Assembly (NCBI RefSeq): GCF_001552075.1
Contig: NZ_BCQM01000004.1
Location: 62,001 to 126,000, forward strand
Length of the DNA: 64,000 nucleotides
Origin: Arthrobacter luteolus NBRC 107841
GTDB taxonomy: Bacteria; Actinomycetota; Actinomycetes; Actinomycetales; Micrococcaceae
Reading direction: 5' to 3'
In this document: piece by piece, positions 28,020 through 35,991 of the stretch
How positions within the stretch are numbered: position 1 is the first letter of the stretch
Layout: each line of letters opens with the position of its first letter
Notes under the pieces: model-generated
Databases searched by the model: none
Told to the model about the DNA's origin: nothing
What the model saw: the letters and a program-made list of their open reading frames with translations, nothing else
Program-made: the position numbers and the translations under genes

Positions 28020-28160
28020 AAGTCCATCCTGTGGGGAGGGGACGGCGGAGGCCAGCGGGTTCTTCCGCAGACCCGTTCGGTGGTTCCGAACGATGAGCGG
28101 ACGGTCAGTGCCTGCCGTACCCCCTACCGCTGTCCCCTCCCGCGGGCCTAAAGTAGCCGC

Positions 28161-28601
28161 ATGCCCACCCGTGCACCCCATGAACAGCGCCTGCGCGATC
28201 TCGTGGTGCTGCGGAGGGTCAGGGATCGGATCGACCGGGAATACGCGCAGCCGCTGAATGTGGAGGCGCTCGCACGCGACGCACACCTTTCCCCCGGGCA
28301 CCTCAGCCGGGAGTTCAAGCGGGCCTTCGGCGAAGCACCGTATTCCTACCTGATGACCCGGCGGATCGAACGGGCCATGGCACTGCTCCGCCGCGGCGAC
28401 CTCTCCGTCACCGAGGTGTGCTTCGCCGTCGGCTGTTCCTCCCTGGGCACGTTCAGCACCCGGTTCACCGAACTGGTGGGTGTGCCGCCGAGTATCTACC
28501 GGCGCGAGCACGCTGAGTCGGTGAACGGGATTCCCGCCTGCATGGCCAAGAGGGTCCTCAAACCGGTCAGGAATCGAGAAGCGCAGCCCGCAGCCCGGTA
28601 A
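28161..28601 (+). CDS. AraC-family regulator, DNA-binding domain only
   Basis: 146 residues made almost entirely of an AraC-type double HTH domain (about 15-115): QPLNVEALARDAHLSPGHLSREFKRAFGEAPYSYL and VTEVCFAVGCSSLGTFSTRFTELVGVPPSIYR. There is no ligand-binding domain, as in MarA/SoxS-size regulators. It is divergent from the esterase-cupin pair (141 bp) and 14 bp ahead of a VOC gene in the same direction; small AraC-VOC pairs are frequent in actinobacteria. Confidence 0.9.
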   Translation: MPTRAPHEQRLRDLVVLRRVRDRIDREYAQPLNVEALARDAHLSPGHLSREFKRAFGEAPYSYLMTRRIERAMALLRRGDLSVTEVCFAVGCSSLGTFSTRFTELVGVPPSIYRREHAESVNGIPACMAKRVLKPVRNREAQPAAR

Positions 28602-28615
28602 CTATCGTTACCGGC

Positions 28616-29023
28616 ATGAACCTCAACATACACAACAGTTTCCTGCCCCAGACCGACCCCGATGAGTCCCTGGCCTTCTACCGCGACGCCCTGGGCTTCG
28701 AAGTACGGAATGACGTCGGCTATGAGGGAATGCGGTGGATCACCGTAGGCCCCGCCGACCAGCCGGAAGTCTCCGTGGTCCTCTACCCGCCGGCGGCGGA
28801 TCCCGGCATCACGGAGGAGGAGAACCGGATGATCGCCGAGATGATGGCGAAGGGAACCTTCGCCACGATCGTCCTGGCCTCGCCCGATGTTGACGCTGCC
28901 TTCGACAGGGTGCAGGCCGCCGGCGCCGAAGTCATCCAGGAACCGACCGACCAGCCCTACGGCATCCGCGACTGCGCATTCCGCGATCCGGCCGGCAACC
29001 AGATCCGCATCAACGGGGTCTAG
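28616..29023 (+). CDS. VOC-family protein (glyoxalase/bleomycin-resistance fold)
   Basis: A 135-residue two-module VOC protein. It starts NIHNSFLPQTDPDESLAFYRDALGFEVR and ends EPTDQPYGIRDCAFRDPAGNQIRI, with Glu-type ligand positions typical of the fold. Co-transcribed with the AraC-type gene 14 bp upstream. Such proteins are metal-dependent isomerases, dioxygenases or antibiotic binders; the exact role is unknown. Confidence 0.88.
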   Translation: MNLNIHNSFLPQTDPDESLAFYRDALGFEVRNDVGYEGMRWITVGPADQPEVSVVLYPPAADPGITEEENRMIAEMMAKGTFATIVLASPDVDAAFDRVQAAGAEVIQEPTDQPYGIRDCAFRDPAGNQIRINGV

Positions 29024-29070
29024 GCCTGGCCCCAGGACTTCTATCACTGCTGGACGCGTAGGCTTGAGGG

Positions 29071-29676
29071 GTGCGCAAAGAAACCCTGTGGGAAGCCAAA
29101 AAACGCCAGAACCCGGAGCATTCAGCCTGGTACATCGAACGCTTCGAGAAGATGCGGGAGCAGGGCGCCGACCTGGCCGGTGAAGCCCGGCTGATCGATG
29201 CCATGCTGCCGCGCGGAGCCCGGATTCTCGACGCCGGCAGCGGCCCGGGCCGGGTGGGTGGGGAGCTCGCCCGCCGCGGACACGACGTCGTCGGTGTGGA
29301 CGTTGACCCGGACCTGATCGCAGCCGCGAAGAAGGACTTCCCGGACGTCCCCTGGTTCACCATGGATTTGGCCGAACTGGACCTGCCCGCTGCCGGGATC
29401 GACGAGCCGTTCGACCTGATCGTCAGCGCCGGCAATGTGATGACCTTCCTCGCGCCGGGAACCGCCCCCGAGGTCCTGGCACGCATGCGCGGGCACCTCG
29501 CCCCCAACGGGCGCATCGTGGTGGGCTTCGGAGCCGGCCGCGGTTATGACTTCGGGACGTTCTTCGAGGACGCCTCGGCGGCCGGGCTGGTTCTGCAGCA
29601 GAAGTTCTCCACCTGGGACCTGCGCCCGTTCGACGTCGAATCGGACTTCCTGGTCGCGGTGCTGGGACGCCGCTAG
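29071..29676 (+). CDS. Class I SAM-dependent methyltransferase
   Basis: A 201-residue methyltransferase. Motif I is ILDAGSGPGRVGGELARRGHDVVGVDVDPDLI (acidic loop end Asp), followed by FDLIVSAGNVMTFLAPGT and the PNGRIVVGFG strand. GTG start at 29071. It lies between the VOC gene and the sialidase regulatory region. Substrate unknown. Confidence 0.85.
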   Translation: MRKETLWEAKKRQNPEHSAWYIERFEKMREQGADLAGEARLIDAMLPRGARILDAGSGPGRVGGELARRGHDVVGVDVDPDLIAAAKKDFPDVPWFTMDLAELDLPAAGIDEPFDLIVSAGNVMTFLAPGTAPEVLARMRGHLAPNGRIVVGFGAGRGYDFGTFFEDASAAGLVLQQKFSTWDLRPFDVESDFLVAVLGRR

Positions 29677-29977
29677 AAACACCGGCCGTTCGGGGCCGGG
29701 GAGCCAGCGGGAGCCGGGGAGTCCGCGGAGGCGTCCCGGCCCGCCCAGGCCACTTCGATCGGCAGTCAGAACAACTTTCGGTTTACCGACCCCAAAAACC
29801 ACGGACTCCATTGCTCCTAGTGAGACGCATCACTACGGTTGTAGGATGTCCAACGTTGGATTTCGTCAGGCTGTGCGGCACTGCAGCTTTGACTGTCCGG
29901 GGAGGGCTGGCTCTGCCGCCGGTTTGGCGGCAGAAGCCCCAAGCCGGTATCCGTGCCGGCCCACTGAAAGGACCGGA
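29677..29977. other. Intergenic region upstream of the sialidase gene
   Basis: This 301-bp gap holds no convincing gene. It contains a short GC hairpin (29682-29699, CCGGCC/GGCCGG) just after the methyltransferase gene, an AT-richer patch (29768-29800) and the TAGGATGTCC operator-like site at 29842-29853. The Shine-Dalgarno of the sialidase (GAAAGGA) is at its end. I found no clean -35/-10 pair. Confidence 0.6.
29842..29853. promoter_or_regulatory. Candidate GntR operator upstream of sialidase
   Basis: TAGGATGTCCAA matches the dyad TAGGA-NN-TCC(T/G/A)A found twice in the divergent region next to the GntR/FadR-type gene at 41.6-41.7 kb. It lies 136 bases before the sialidase start. The shared 10-mer TAGGATGTCC is identical to the site at 41605. 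The motif is short, so the main support is that all three copies lie in promoter regions of sialic-acid genes. Confidence 0.6.
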
Positions 29978-32005
29978 ATGTCCCGAACATATCGCCGAAG
30001 GCCCTTCAAACGCCTGAGCGCTGCTGCCCTGGCCGGCGTTGTAGCCCTCTCCGGAATGCTGGTGGCGGCAGTCCCCGCCGCGGCGGCTCCCACCGATCCG
30101 CCGGGGACGTTCAGCGAGCAGAACCTTGGCTCAACTGTGGTCAGTCCATTTGCCGCCTACCGCATCCCCGCGCTCAGCTACCTCGGCGACGGCGTGGTGG
30201 TCGCAGCCTGGGACGGACGGCCCACCAACGCCGCGGACTCACCTAACCCCAACTCGATCGTGATGCGCCGCAGCACCGACGGCGGCGCCACCTGGGACAC
30301 CCAGCGGACCATCCTGGCGGGCTTCGCGGACGCGGCCAACAACGGCGCGGGCAAGTACGGCTACAGCGATCCCAGCTTCGTTTACGACGCCGAGACCGGA
30401 AAGCTGTTCCTGTTCTCGGTTTATTCCAAGAACACCGGATTCGGCAGCGGTTCGTTCGGCAACGATGACGCCAACCGCAACGTTCTCAGCGCCCAGGTCA
30501 CCGAGTCCAGCGACGGCGGCCTCACCTGGGGGAAGCCCCGGCTGATCACCAACGTGGTCAAGCCCGGCGCCAGCACCACCAACCCGCAGCCCGGGGACGT
30601 GCGCGCCATGTTCGCCAGCTCCGGCGAAGGGATCCAGCTGCGCTACGGTGCCAACGCCGGCCGGCTGGTCCAGCAGTTTGCCGGTGACATCCGGCAGGCT
30701 GACGGCACCAACGCGATCCAGGCCTACAGCGTGTACTCGGATGATCACGGTGCCACCTGGGTCAAGGGTGCCAACGTGGGCACCCGGATGGATGAAAACA
30801 AGACCGTGGAGCTGTCCGACGGCCGGGTCATGCTTAACTCCCGCTCCAACAACGCCGCGGACAATGCCCGCAAGGTGGCCATCTCCACCGACGGCGGCGC
30901 CACCTATGGGCCCGTCACCCTGGACACGGCCCTGACCGATCCCGCGAACAACGCGGCTATTGCCCGGCTCTTCCCGGATGCTCCCGCCGGCAGCGAGGAC
31001 GCGAAGAAGCTGATCTTCACCAATGCCGACCATCCGGACAACCGGCAGAATGTTTCCGCCCGGGTCTCCTGCGACGACGGCGCCACCTGGGGAGTTCCCC
31101 GCACCATCCGCTCCGGATTCTCCGCCTATTCCACCGTGACCCGGCTGGAAAGCGGGCAGGTCGGTGTGCTCTATGAATCGAACTACAGCAACGGGATTGT
31201 TTTCGCCAAGTTCAGCGACAGCTGGCTCAACAGCTGCACCCCGGCCCCGGCGCCCAGCACCACCACCATCGCCGGGGTGGAGATCTCCGGGACCCGCATC
31301 GATACCTCCCGCGACCTCGCGGCCAACCCGTACACCGCGGGCCAGTCAGTCAGCTACAGCTTTACCGTGACCAACAAAAACACCGGCACCGTCGCCGTCG
31401 CCCCCACCGCAGGCAACTTCGCGCCGCTGACCGCTCCGGGCGCGGGCAACTGCCGCTACCTCTCGCTGGCTGCGGGGGCGTCCTACACCTGCAGCACACC
31501 GGCCCATACGGTGACGGCGGAAGAAGCCGCCGATGGCTACTTTGTGCCGGATACCACCTGGTCCGTTTCCGGTGCAGCCACCGGCACCGACAAGGTGCTC
31601 GGCTACCCGGTTGCGCTCAAGTCCGGAATCCAGGCTCCGACGGCGGCGGTCACCGGGGTAACCGTCACCGGCAGCCGCACGGATACCGGGCGGAATGTCG
31701 CTGCCAACCCCTACACCGCGGGTGAAGCGGTTCCGTACCGGTTCGCGGTCAGTAACACCGGGACTGCGACGGCGTCCGTAACCCCCACGGCCGGCAACTT
31801 CAGTCCGTTCCTGCCGCCGGGCGCGGGCAACTGCCGGTATCTGGGCCTGGGAGCCGGTGCCAGCTACACCTGTTCCACCCCGCAGCACACGGTGACCGCC
31901 GCGGATGTAACGCGCGGCTATTTTGTCCCGGACACCACCTGGAGCGTTGCCGGTGCGGGCAACGCAGCAGGGCGGCTTCTGGGTGAGCCGGTGCGGCTGA
32001 AGTAG
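29978..32005 (+). CDS. nanH: Secreted exo-alpha-sialidase with two C-terminal tandem domains
   Basis: A 675-residue secreted sialidase. A signal peptide with a basic start (SRTYRRRPFKRLSAAALAG) ends near an AAAAPTD cleavage region. The catalytic six-blade propeller (about 40-420) has the Arg motif AYRIPAL and Asp-boxes STDGGATW, SSDGGLTW, SDDHGATW, STDGGATY and a degenerate DDGATW. After it come two similar domains of about 125 residues (about 427-550 and 557-675) sharing NPYTAG, PTAGNF, GAGNCRYL, GASYTCSTP and YFVPDTTWSV. It hydrolyses terminal sialic acids outside the cell and supplies the nan operon. No sortase or membrane anchor. RBS GAAAGGA. Confidence 0.93.
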   Translation: MSRTYRRRPFKRLSAAALAGVVALSGMLVAAVPAAAAPTDPPGTFSEQNLGSTVVSPFAAYRIPALSYLGDGVVVAAWDGRPTNAADSPNPNSIVMRRSTDGGATWDTQRTILAGFADAANNGAGKYGYSDPSFVYDAETGKLFLFSVYSKNTGFGSGSFGNDDANRNVLSAQVTESSDGGLTWGKPRLITNVVKPGASTTNPQPGDVRAMFASSGEGIQLRYGANAGRLVQQFAGDIRQADGTNAIQAYSVYSDDHGATWVKGANVGTRMDENKTVELSDGRVMLNSRSNNAADNARKVAISTDGGATYGPVTLDTALTDPANNAAIARLFPDAPAGSEDAKKLIFTNADHPDNRQNVSARVSCDDGATWGVPRTIRSGFSAYSTVTRLESGQVGVLYESNYSNGIVFAKFSDSWLNSCTPAPAPSTTTIAGVEISGTRIDTSRDLAANPYTAGQSVSYSFTVTNKNTGTVAVAPTAGNFAPLTAPGAGNCRYLSLAAGASYTCSTPAHTVTAEEAADGYFVPDTTWSVSGAATGTDKVLGYPVALKSGIQAPTAAVTGVTVTGSRTDTGRNVAANPYTAGEAVPYRFAVSNTGTATASVTPTAGNFSPFLPPGAGNCRYLGLGAGASYTCSTPQHTVTAADVTRGYFVPDTTWSVAGAGNAAGRLLGEPVRLK

Positions 32006-32040
32006 AGCGCTCTGGCTGAACCCAAAGAAACAGAAAAAGA

Positions 32041-32083
32041 CTCCGGGGCTGCCGGTCACCAGTGGTGACCGGCAGCCCCGGAG
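32041..32083. terminator. Strong bidirectional terminator
   Basis: A perfect 20-bp stem (CTCCGGGGCTGCCGGTCACC and its complement) with a 3-base AGT loop lies between convergent genes. It is followed by TTTTTG on the plus strand and preceded by AAAAAGA, which gives a U-run on the minus strand. It therefore terminates both the sialidase transcript and the nine-gene minus-strand nan operon that ends with the TatA-like gene. Confidence 0.92.
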
Positions 32084-32108
32084 TTTTTGTTGCTGGGTTT
32101 GCCGGGGG

Positions 32109-32381
32109 CTAAGCCCTGGGGTGCGGCACTCCGGCGGGCGGCACCGGAGCGCTGGCCTGGGGTGTGCCGGCCGCAGGAACCACCGGCGGAATGACGGCGC
32201 CGGTCACGGGGTCCGTGGCTGGTGCCGACGGGCCGTCCTCGTCCTTCAGCTGCCGCACCTCGGACTTGAAGATCCGCAGGGACTGGCCGACGCTGCGCGC
32301 CAGGCCGGGGAGCTTCGGTGCACCAAAAAGCAGGATCGCCAGAACGACGATGATGACAATGTGCCAGCCTTCGAGCCTCAT
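32109..32381 (-). CDS. TatA/E-like twin-arginine translocase component
   Basis: 90 residues with the TatA plan: an N-terminal membrane helix (WHIVIIVVLAILLFG), the hinge FGAPKLPGLARSVGQSL, an amphipathic helix (RIFKSEVRQLKDED) and a Pro/Ala-rich cytoplasmic tail ending PHPRA. TatA oligomers form the pore of the Tat export system. It is the last gene of the sialic-acid operon: its ATG overlaps the esterase stop (ATGA). The operon's own binding lipoprotein has a Tat signal (Ser-Arg-Arg-Asn-Phe-Leu-Lys), which makes an accessory export role attractive. Whether a housekeeping tatA exists elsewhere is not visible. Confidence 0.85.
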   Translation of the reverse strand: MRLEGWHIVIIVVLAILLFGAPKLPGLARSVGQSLRIFKSEVRQLKDEDGPSAPATDPVTGAVIPPVVPAAGTPQASAPVPPAGVPHPRA

Positions 32382-33391
32382 AACAGTGAACCTTCCGCGG
32401 GGGTATTGGGGGTGGGGGTGGAAATCGTTGGGGAATCCGGCTTTGGCAGCGCAGCGGGCAAAGCCGCACCGTGCAGTGCCCGGACCAGCGCCTGGTCCCG
32501 GTCCCGCAGGCTCTGGCGGCCCACGGAGGATTCAGGGCAGTTCAGTTCAAAGCCGTGATACACGCCCGGATAAACGTGCAGCTCGGCCGCAACGCCGGCC
32601 TGGAGCAGCCGCAGCGCAAAGCTGATGTCCTCGTCCCGGAACAGATCCAGCTCTCCGGTCTGGATCAGGGTGGGCGGCAGTCCGGACAGGTCCTGTGCCA
32701 GTGCCGGCGCAGCGTACGGCGAGGCACTCCCGGCACCGGCACCCAGATAGCAGTTCCAGGCGAACTGGCTGTGGCCCCGGTTCCAGGTGGGAATCCCGGT
32801 GAACTCGCGGGCTGAGCCGGAGCTGTGTGTGGGGTCGAGCATGGGGTACATCAGATACAGGTACGCGGGGGAGGGACCCTGCTGGTCCCGGTTCAGCAGC
32901 GCCAGCCCTGCCGCCAGGCCGCCGCCGGCACTGGAACCGGCCAGGGCTACGCGCTGCGGATCCACGCGGAGCTCCTCTGCGGAGGCGAACAGCCACTGCA
33001 GTCCCGCCAGCGCGTCCTCCAGGGCGGCCGGATACGGATGCTCCGGTGCCAGCCGGTAGTCCACTGCCACCACTACGGTGTCCGTCCGGGAGCACAGGGC
33101 AGAGCAGTACGCCGTATCCAGCTCCACACTGCCGGCAATCATTCCGCCGCCGTGGAGCCAGTACACCGCCGGGTGCGGTCCCGGGCCAGGCGGAGTGAAA
33201 ACCCGCAGGGCAAGGCCGTCCGCCGAGATGTCCCGGACCTCCACGCCCGCAGCGGCCACCGCAGCTGACGGCGCGGCGGCCCGGGCGCGGAACTCCGCCA
33301 GCTCACCGGGCGTCACCGGCGGCGGAAACGCCTCCGAATACGCCAGGCCCGGCAGCAGCTCCGGGTCCACCCGGTCCCGAAAAGAGATCAC
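32378..33391 (-). CDS. Alpha/beta hydrolase (HSL family), candidate sialic-acid O-acetylesterase
   Basis: 337 residues of the hormone-sensitive-lipase family. HGGGMIAGSVELD forms the oxyanion hole, GSSAGGGLAAG the nucleophile elbow, GELDLFRDED carries the acid and VYHGFELN the His. No signal peptide, so it acts in the cytoplasm. It is coupled to nanE (ATGA overlap at 33388) and to the tatA-like gene. O-acetylated sialic acids are common in hosts and must be deacetylated before or after lyase action; NanS, the known bacterial enzyme, is of another fold, so this would be an analogue. The function is inferred from operon position. Confidence 0.8.
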   Translation of the reverse strand: MISFRDRVDPELLPGLAYSEAFPPPVTPGELAEFRARAAAPSAAVAAAGVEVRDISADGLALRVFTPPGPGPHPAVYWLHGGGMIAGSVELDTAYCSALCSRTDTVVVAVDYRLAPEHPYPAALEDALAGLQWLFASAEELRVDPQRVALAGSSAGGGLAAGLALLNRDQQGPSPAYLYLMYPMLDPTHSSGSAREFTGIPTWNRGHSQFAWNCYLGAGAGSASPYAAPALAQDLSGLPPTLIQTGELDLFRDEDISFALRLLQAGVAAELHVYPGVYHGFELNCPESSVGRQSLRDRDQALVRALHGAALPAALPKPDSPTISTPTPNTPAEGSLL

Positions 33392-34062
33392 GGCACCAGG
33401 GCGTCCGCGAACCAGCTGGTGATGGTGGCCGGATGGGTGATGGCGGTGCCCACGACGACGGCGAACGCGCCCGCCTGCAGCGCGGCCGCACCCTGGGCCG
33501 GGGTGTGGATCCGGCCCTCGGCAATAACGGGCAGGCCCAGATCCAGTGCCGTGAGCTCCTGCAGGAGTTCCAGGTCCGGTCCGGAGGTTTTCTCCCGCTC
33601 ACCGGTATATCCGGCGAGGGTGGTGCCGATAATGTCAGCGCCTGCCTCGGCGGCTGCCACGGCGTCGGCCGCTGACCCGCAGTCGGCCATCACCAGGGCG
33701 GGGGAGTGCTCGTGGACACCGGCGATGGTCTGCGCCAGGGACAGTCCGTCCGGACGTCCGCGGCGGGTCCCGTCCAGCGCCACGATGTGCGCGCCGGCGC
33801 TCGCACAGGCCAGGGCGTGGTGCAGCGTGGGAGTGATGAAAACGCCGTCGTGCCCGTCTTTCCAGAGTCCGATCACAGGAACTTCGACGGCGGAGCGCAC
33901 CGCCTGGATGTCACTGATGCCCTGCACCCGCACGGCCGCGGCACCGCCGGTGACCGCGGACTGTGCCACCTGGGCCATGGTGCGCGGATCACGCATTGGC
34001 TCGCCGGGGTAGGCCTGGCAGGACACGATCAGGGAGGAGCGGAGGGCTTCGAGCTTAAACAT
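33388..34062 (-). CDS. nanE: N-acylmannosamine-6-phosphate 2-epimerase
   Basis: A 224-residue TIM-barrel epimerase converting ManNAc-6-P to GlcNAc-6-P. Family blocks: LIVSCQAYPGEPMRDPRTMAQVA, AVRVQGISDIQAVR, VPVIGLWKDG, HIVALDGTRRGRP, DIIGTTLAGYT and LPVIAEGRIHTPAQGAAAL, with the catalytic Lys in LWKDG and Glu in AEGRI. Length is typical. Overlaps nanK by 8 bp and the esterase by 4 bp in one operon. Confidence 0.95.
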   Translation of the reverse strand: MFKLEALRSSLIVSCQAYPGEPMRDPRTMAQVAQSAVTGGAAAVRVQGISDIQAVRSAVEVPVIGLWKDGHDGVFITPTLHHALACASAGAHIVALDGTRRGRPDGLSLAQTIAGVHEHSPALVMADCGSAADAVAAAEAGADIIGTTLAGYTGEREKTSGPDLELLQELTALDLGLPVIAEGRIHTPAQGAAALQAGAFAVVVGTAITHPATITSWFADALVP

Positions 34063-35026
34063 GGGTGCCTTCGGTAACAGGGAAGAGAATCAGGGCCCGG
34101 CGGGCGGCACCGCGGATCGCTGCCGTCTCGCCCAGCTGTGCGGGAACTATCCGCAGGTTCGCCAGCGGGGGGAGCAGTTCCCGGCGGGCTTCGGTTTCCA
34201 TCCGGTCCCACCAGAGCGGGCCCGCGAAGGCCAGTCCGCCGCCAACCACAACGACGGCGGGATCGAGGATGTTGGCCAGCCCGCCGATCGCGGATCCGGC
34301 AGCAGCCGCACCGCGGCGCAGGGCCTCGGAAGCGGTTGGATCGCCGTCGGCCGCGAGACGGTAGACAGCGCGGGTGTCCTCCGCCCCTCCGTCCTCTGCA
34401 GCGCGTCCGCCCAGGCGCCGGTAGAGCGCGTGGATTCCCGGCCCGGAGGCCACGGCTTCCACATGCCCGGCACCGGCACAGCTGCAGGGCAGCGGCTGGC
34501 CCGCCTCATAGGCGAACGGGGACGCAAAGTGGCCCACATGCCCGGCCGTGAAACTGGCGCCTTCGATGCATTCGCCGTGCAGTACATAGCCGCCGCCCAC
34601 GCCGGTGCCCATCCCGATGAACAGGACGCTGGGCACCCCGGCCCCGGCACCGAGCCAGCTCTCGCCGAGCGCATGGGCGTGGACGTCGTTCAGGGCGGTG
34701 GCGGGCAGGCCGGTCAGCGCGGAGAGTTCAGCCGTCAGCGCTGTTCCGGCCCACCCGAGGATGGCGTCGGTGGCGGATACCACCACGCCGCGCCCGGAGT
34801 CGATCACACCGGCCGAGCCGATGCCCAGCGCGTCGACGTCCAGGCCGCGCCGGGCCGCCTCGCGCTGGAGGGACCGGACCAGGACGGCGGTATTCTCCAG
34901 CACCGCTGCAGCGCCGGACTGCGCGGGGGTGGCGGCGGTGGAGGAGAACACAACGTTCCCTCCGCCGTCGACAATTCCGCCCGCGGTCTTGGTGCCGCCC
35001 AGATCGATCCCGATGACGTGGCGCAT
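34055..35026 (-). CDS. nanK: N-acetylmannosamine kinase, ROK family
   Basis: A 323-residue ROK sugar kinase that phosphorylates ManNAc. The ATP-binding start is GIDLGGTKTAGGIVD, the sugar site includes NDVHAHALGE, then FIGMGTGVGGGYV, and the zinc region reads GHVGHF...CSCAGAGHVEAVASG. ROK proteins usually have CxCGxxGCxE; here the third Cys is replaced by His, which may still bind zinc. Located between nanA (5 bp) and nanE (8-bp overlap), which fixes the substrate better than sequence alone does. Confidence 0.9.
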   Translation of the reverse strand: MRHVIGIDLGGTKTAGGIVDGGGNVVFSSTAATPAQSGAAAVLENTAVLVRSLQREAARRGLDVDALGIGSAGVIDSGRGVVVSATDAILGWAGTALTAELSALTGLPATALNDVHAHALGESWLGAGAGVPSVLFIGMGTGVGGGYVLHGECIEGASFTAGHVGHFASPFAYEAGQPLPCSCAGAGHVEAVASGPGIHALYRRLGGRAAEDGGAEDTRAVYRLAADGDPTASEALRRGAAAAGSAIGGLANILDPAVVVVGGGLAFAGPLWWDRMETEARRELLPPLANLRIVPAQLGETAAIRGAARRALILFPVTEGTHV

Positions 35027-35031
35027 GGAAC

Positions 35032-35964
35032 TTAGAGGAGCCCGTTGTGCTCGAGGACCGTGCGGATCACGGCGGTCTCAGCTTCATTGAGTGCCGTCAT
35101 CGGAGCCGACATAACGTTGGTTTCGATGACGCCCAGCAGCACCAGCGCGGTCTTGAAGGCGCCCAGTCCTGCGGCACCGGGGGAGACGCGGCCGGGGGTG
35201 GGCGCGTAGACAATGTTGAACAGGTTGGCCAGGCGGTCCTGGATCCGGGCTGCTTCGGCGTAGTTGCCTGCCTGGGACGCGGCATAGAGTGCCGCGTAGC
35301 CGGCCGGATCCACGTTGCCCAGGCCGGGCACCACGCCGTGGGCGCCGCCCAGCAGGGCGCCGTCCACCACTACCTCGTGACCGGTGAACACGGCGAAGTC
35401 CGGCAGGTCCTTGGTGGCCAGCAGCAGCTGGCGGAAGGAAACGTCGTCGCCGGAGGAGTCCTTGACACCGGCCAGGACGCCGTCCTGGGCCAGCTGGACC
35501 AGCACGGGCAGCGGCAGCTTGAAGTGGGTGCGGACCGGAACGTCGTAGGCGAACAGGGGCACATCGAGGGCCGCGTGCAGGGAGCGGAAGTGGGTTTCGG
35601 TTTCGGCGGCATCAGAGATGGCGTAGAACTGCGAGGTCGCCACGATGGCGTCGGCGCCCAGGTCGATCAGGCGGCGGCCCTCCTCGATGACACGCGGGGT
35701 GGTCTGCTCGCAGGCCCCGGCGATCAGGGGCACAGCGCCGGCGTTAACGCCGGCGACGGTGCGCATGATGACGTCCCGCTCGTCATTGGTGAGGTAGGGA
35801 ACCTCGCCGGAAGAACCCAGGACGAACAGTCCGGAAACGCCGCCTTCGAGCAGGTGTTTGGTCAGCTTTTCCAGCGACGCCGTATCAACGGCCCCGTCTG
35901 CGGTGCGGGGTGTGACAACCGGCGGGACTACGCCGTGGAAGCGGGATGTGGGTGTGTGTGACAA
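35032..35964 (-). CDS. nanA: N-acetylneuraminate lyase (DapA/NanA superfamily)
   Basis: A 310-residue class I aldolase. GSSGEVPYL is the 2-oxo-acid-binding loop (GxxGE), YDVPVRTHF carries the catalytic Tyr, and GVKDSSGDD the Schiff-base Lys. The family includes DHDPS, NanA and KDG aldolases; the operon with NanK and NanE and a nearby sialidase makes sialic-acid cleavage to ManNAc and pyruvate by far the most likely reaction. Sequence alone would not separate it from other lyases of the family. It is 27 bp downstream of the transporter ATPase gene. Confidence 0.88.
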   Translation of the reverse strand: MSHTPTSRFHGVVPPVVTPRTADGAVDTASLEKLTKHLLEGGVSGLFVLGSSGEVPYLTNDERDVIMRTVAGVNAGAVPLIAGACEQTTPRVIEEGRRLIDLGADAIVATSQFYAISDAAETETHFRSLHAALDVPLFAYDVPVRTHFKLPLPVLVQLAQDGVLAGVKDSSGDDVSFRQLLLATKDLPDFAVFTGHEVVVDGALLGGAHGVVPGLGNVDPAGYAALYAASQAGNYAEAARIQDRLANLFNIVYAPTPGRVSPGAAGLGAFKTALVLLGVIETNVMSAPMTALNEAETAVIRTVLEHNGLL

Positions 35965-35991
35965 GTGGTTCTCCAGTGCTTGGTTCTAGTT

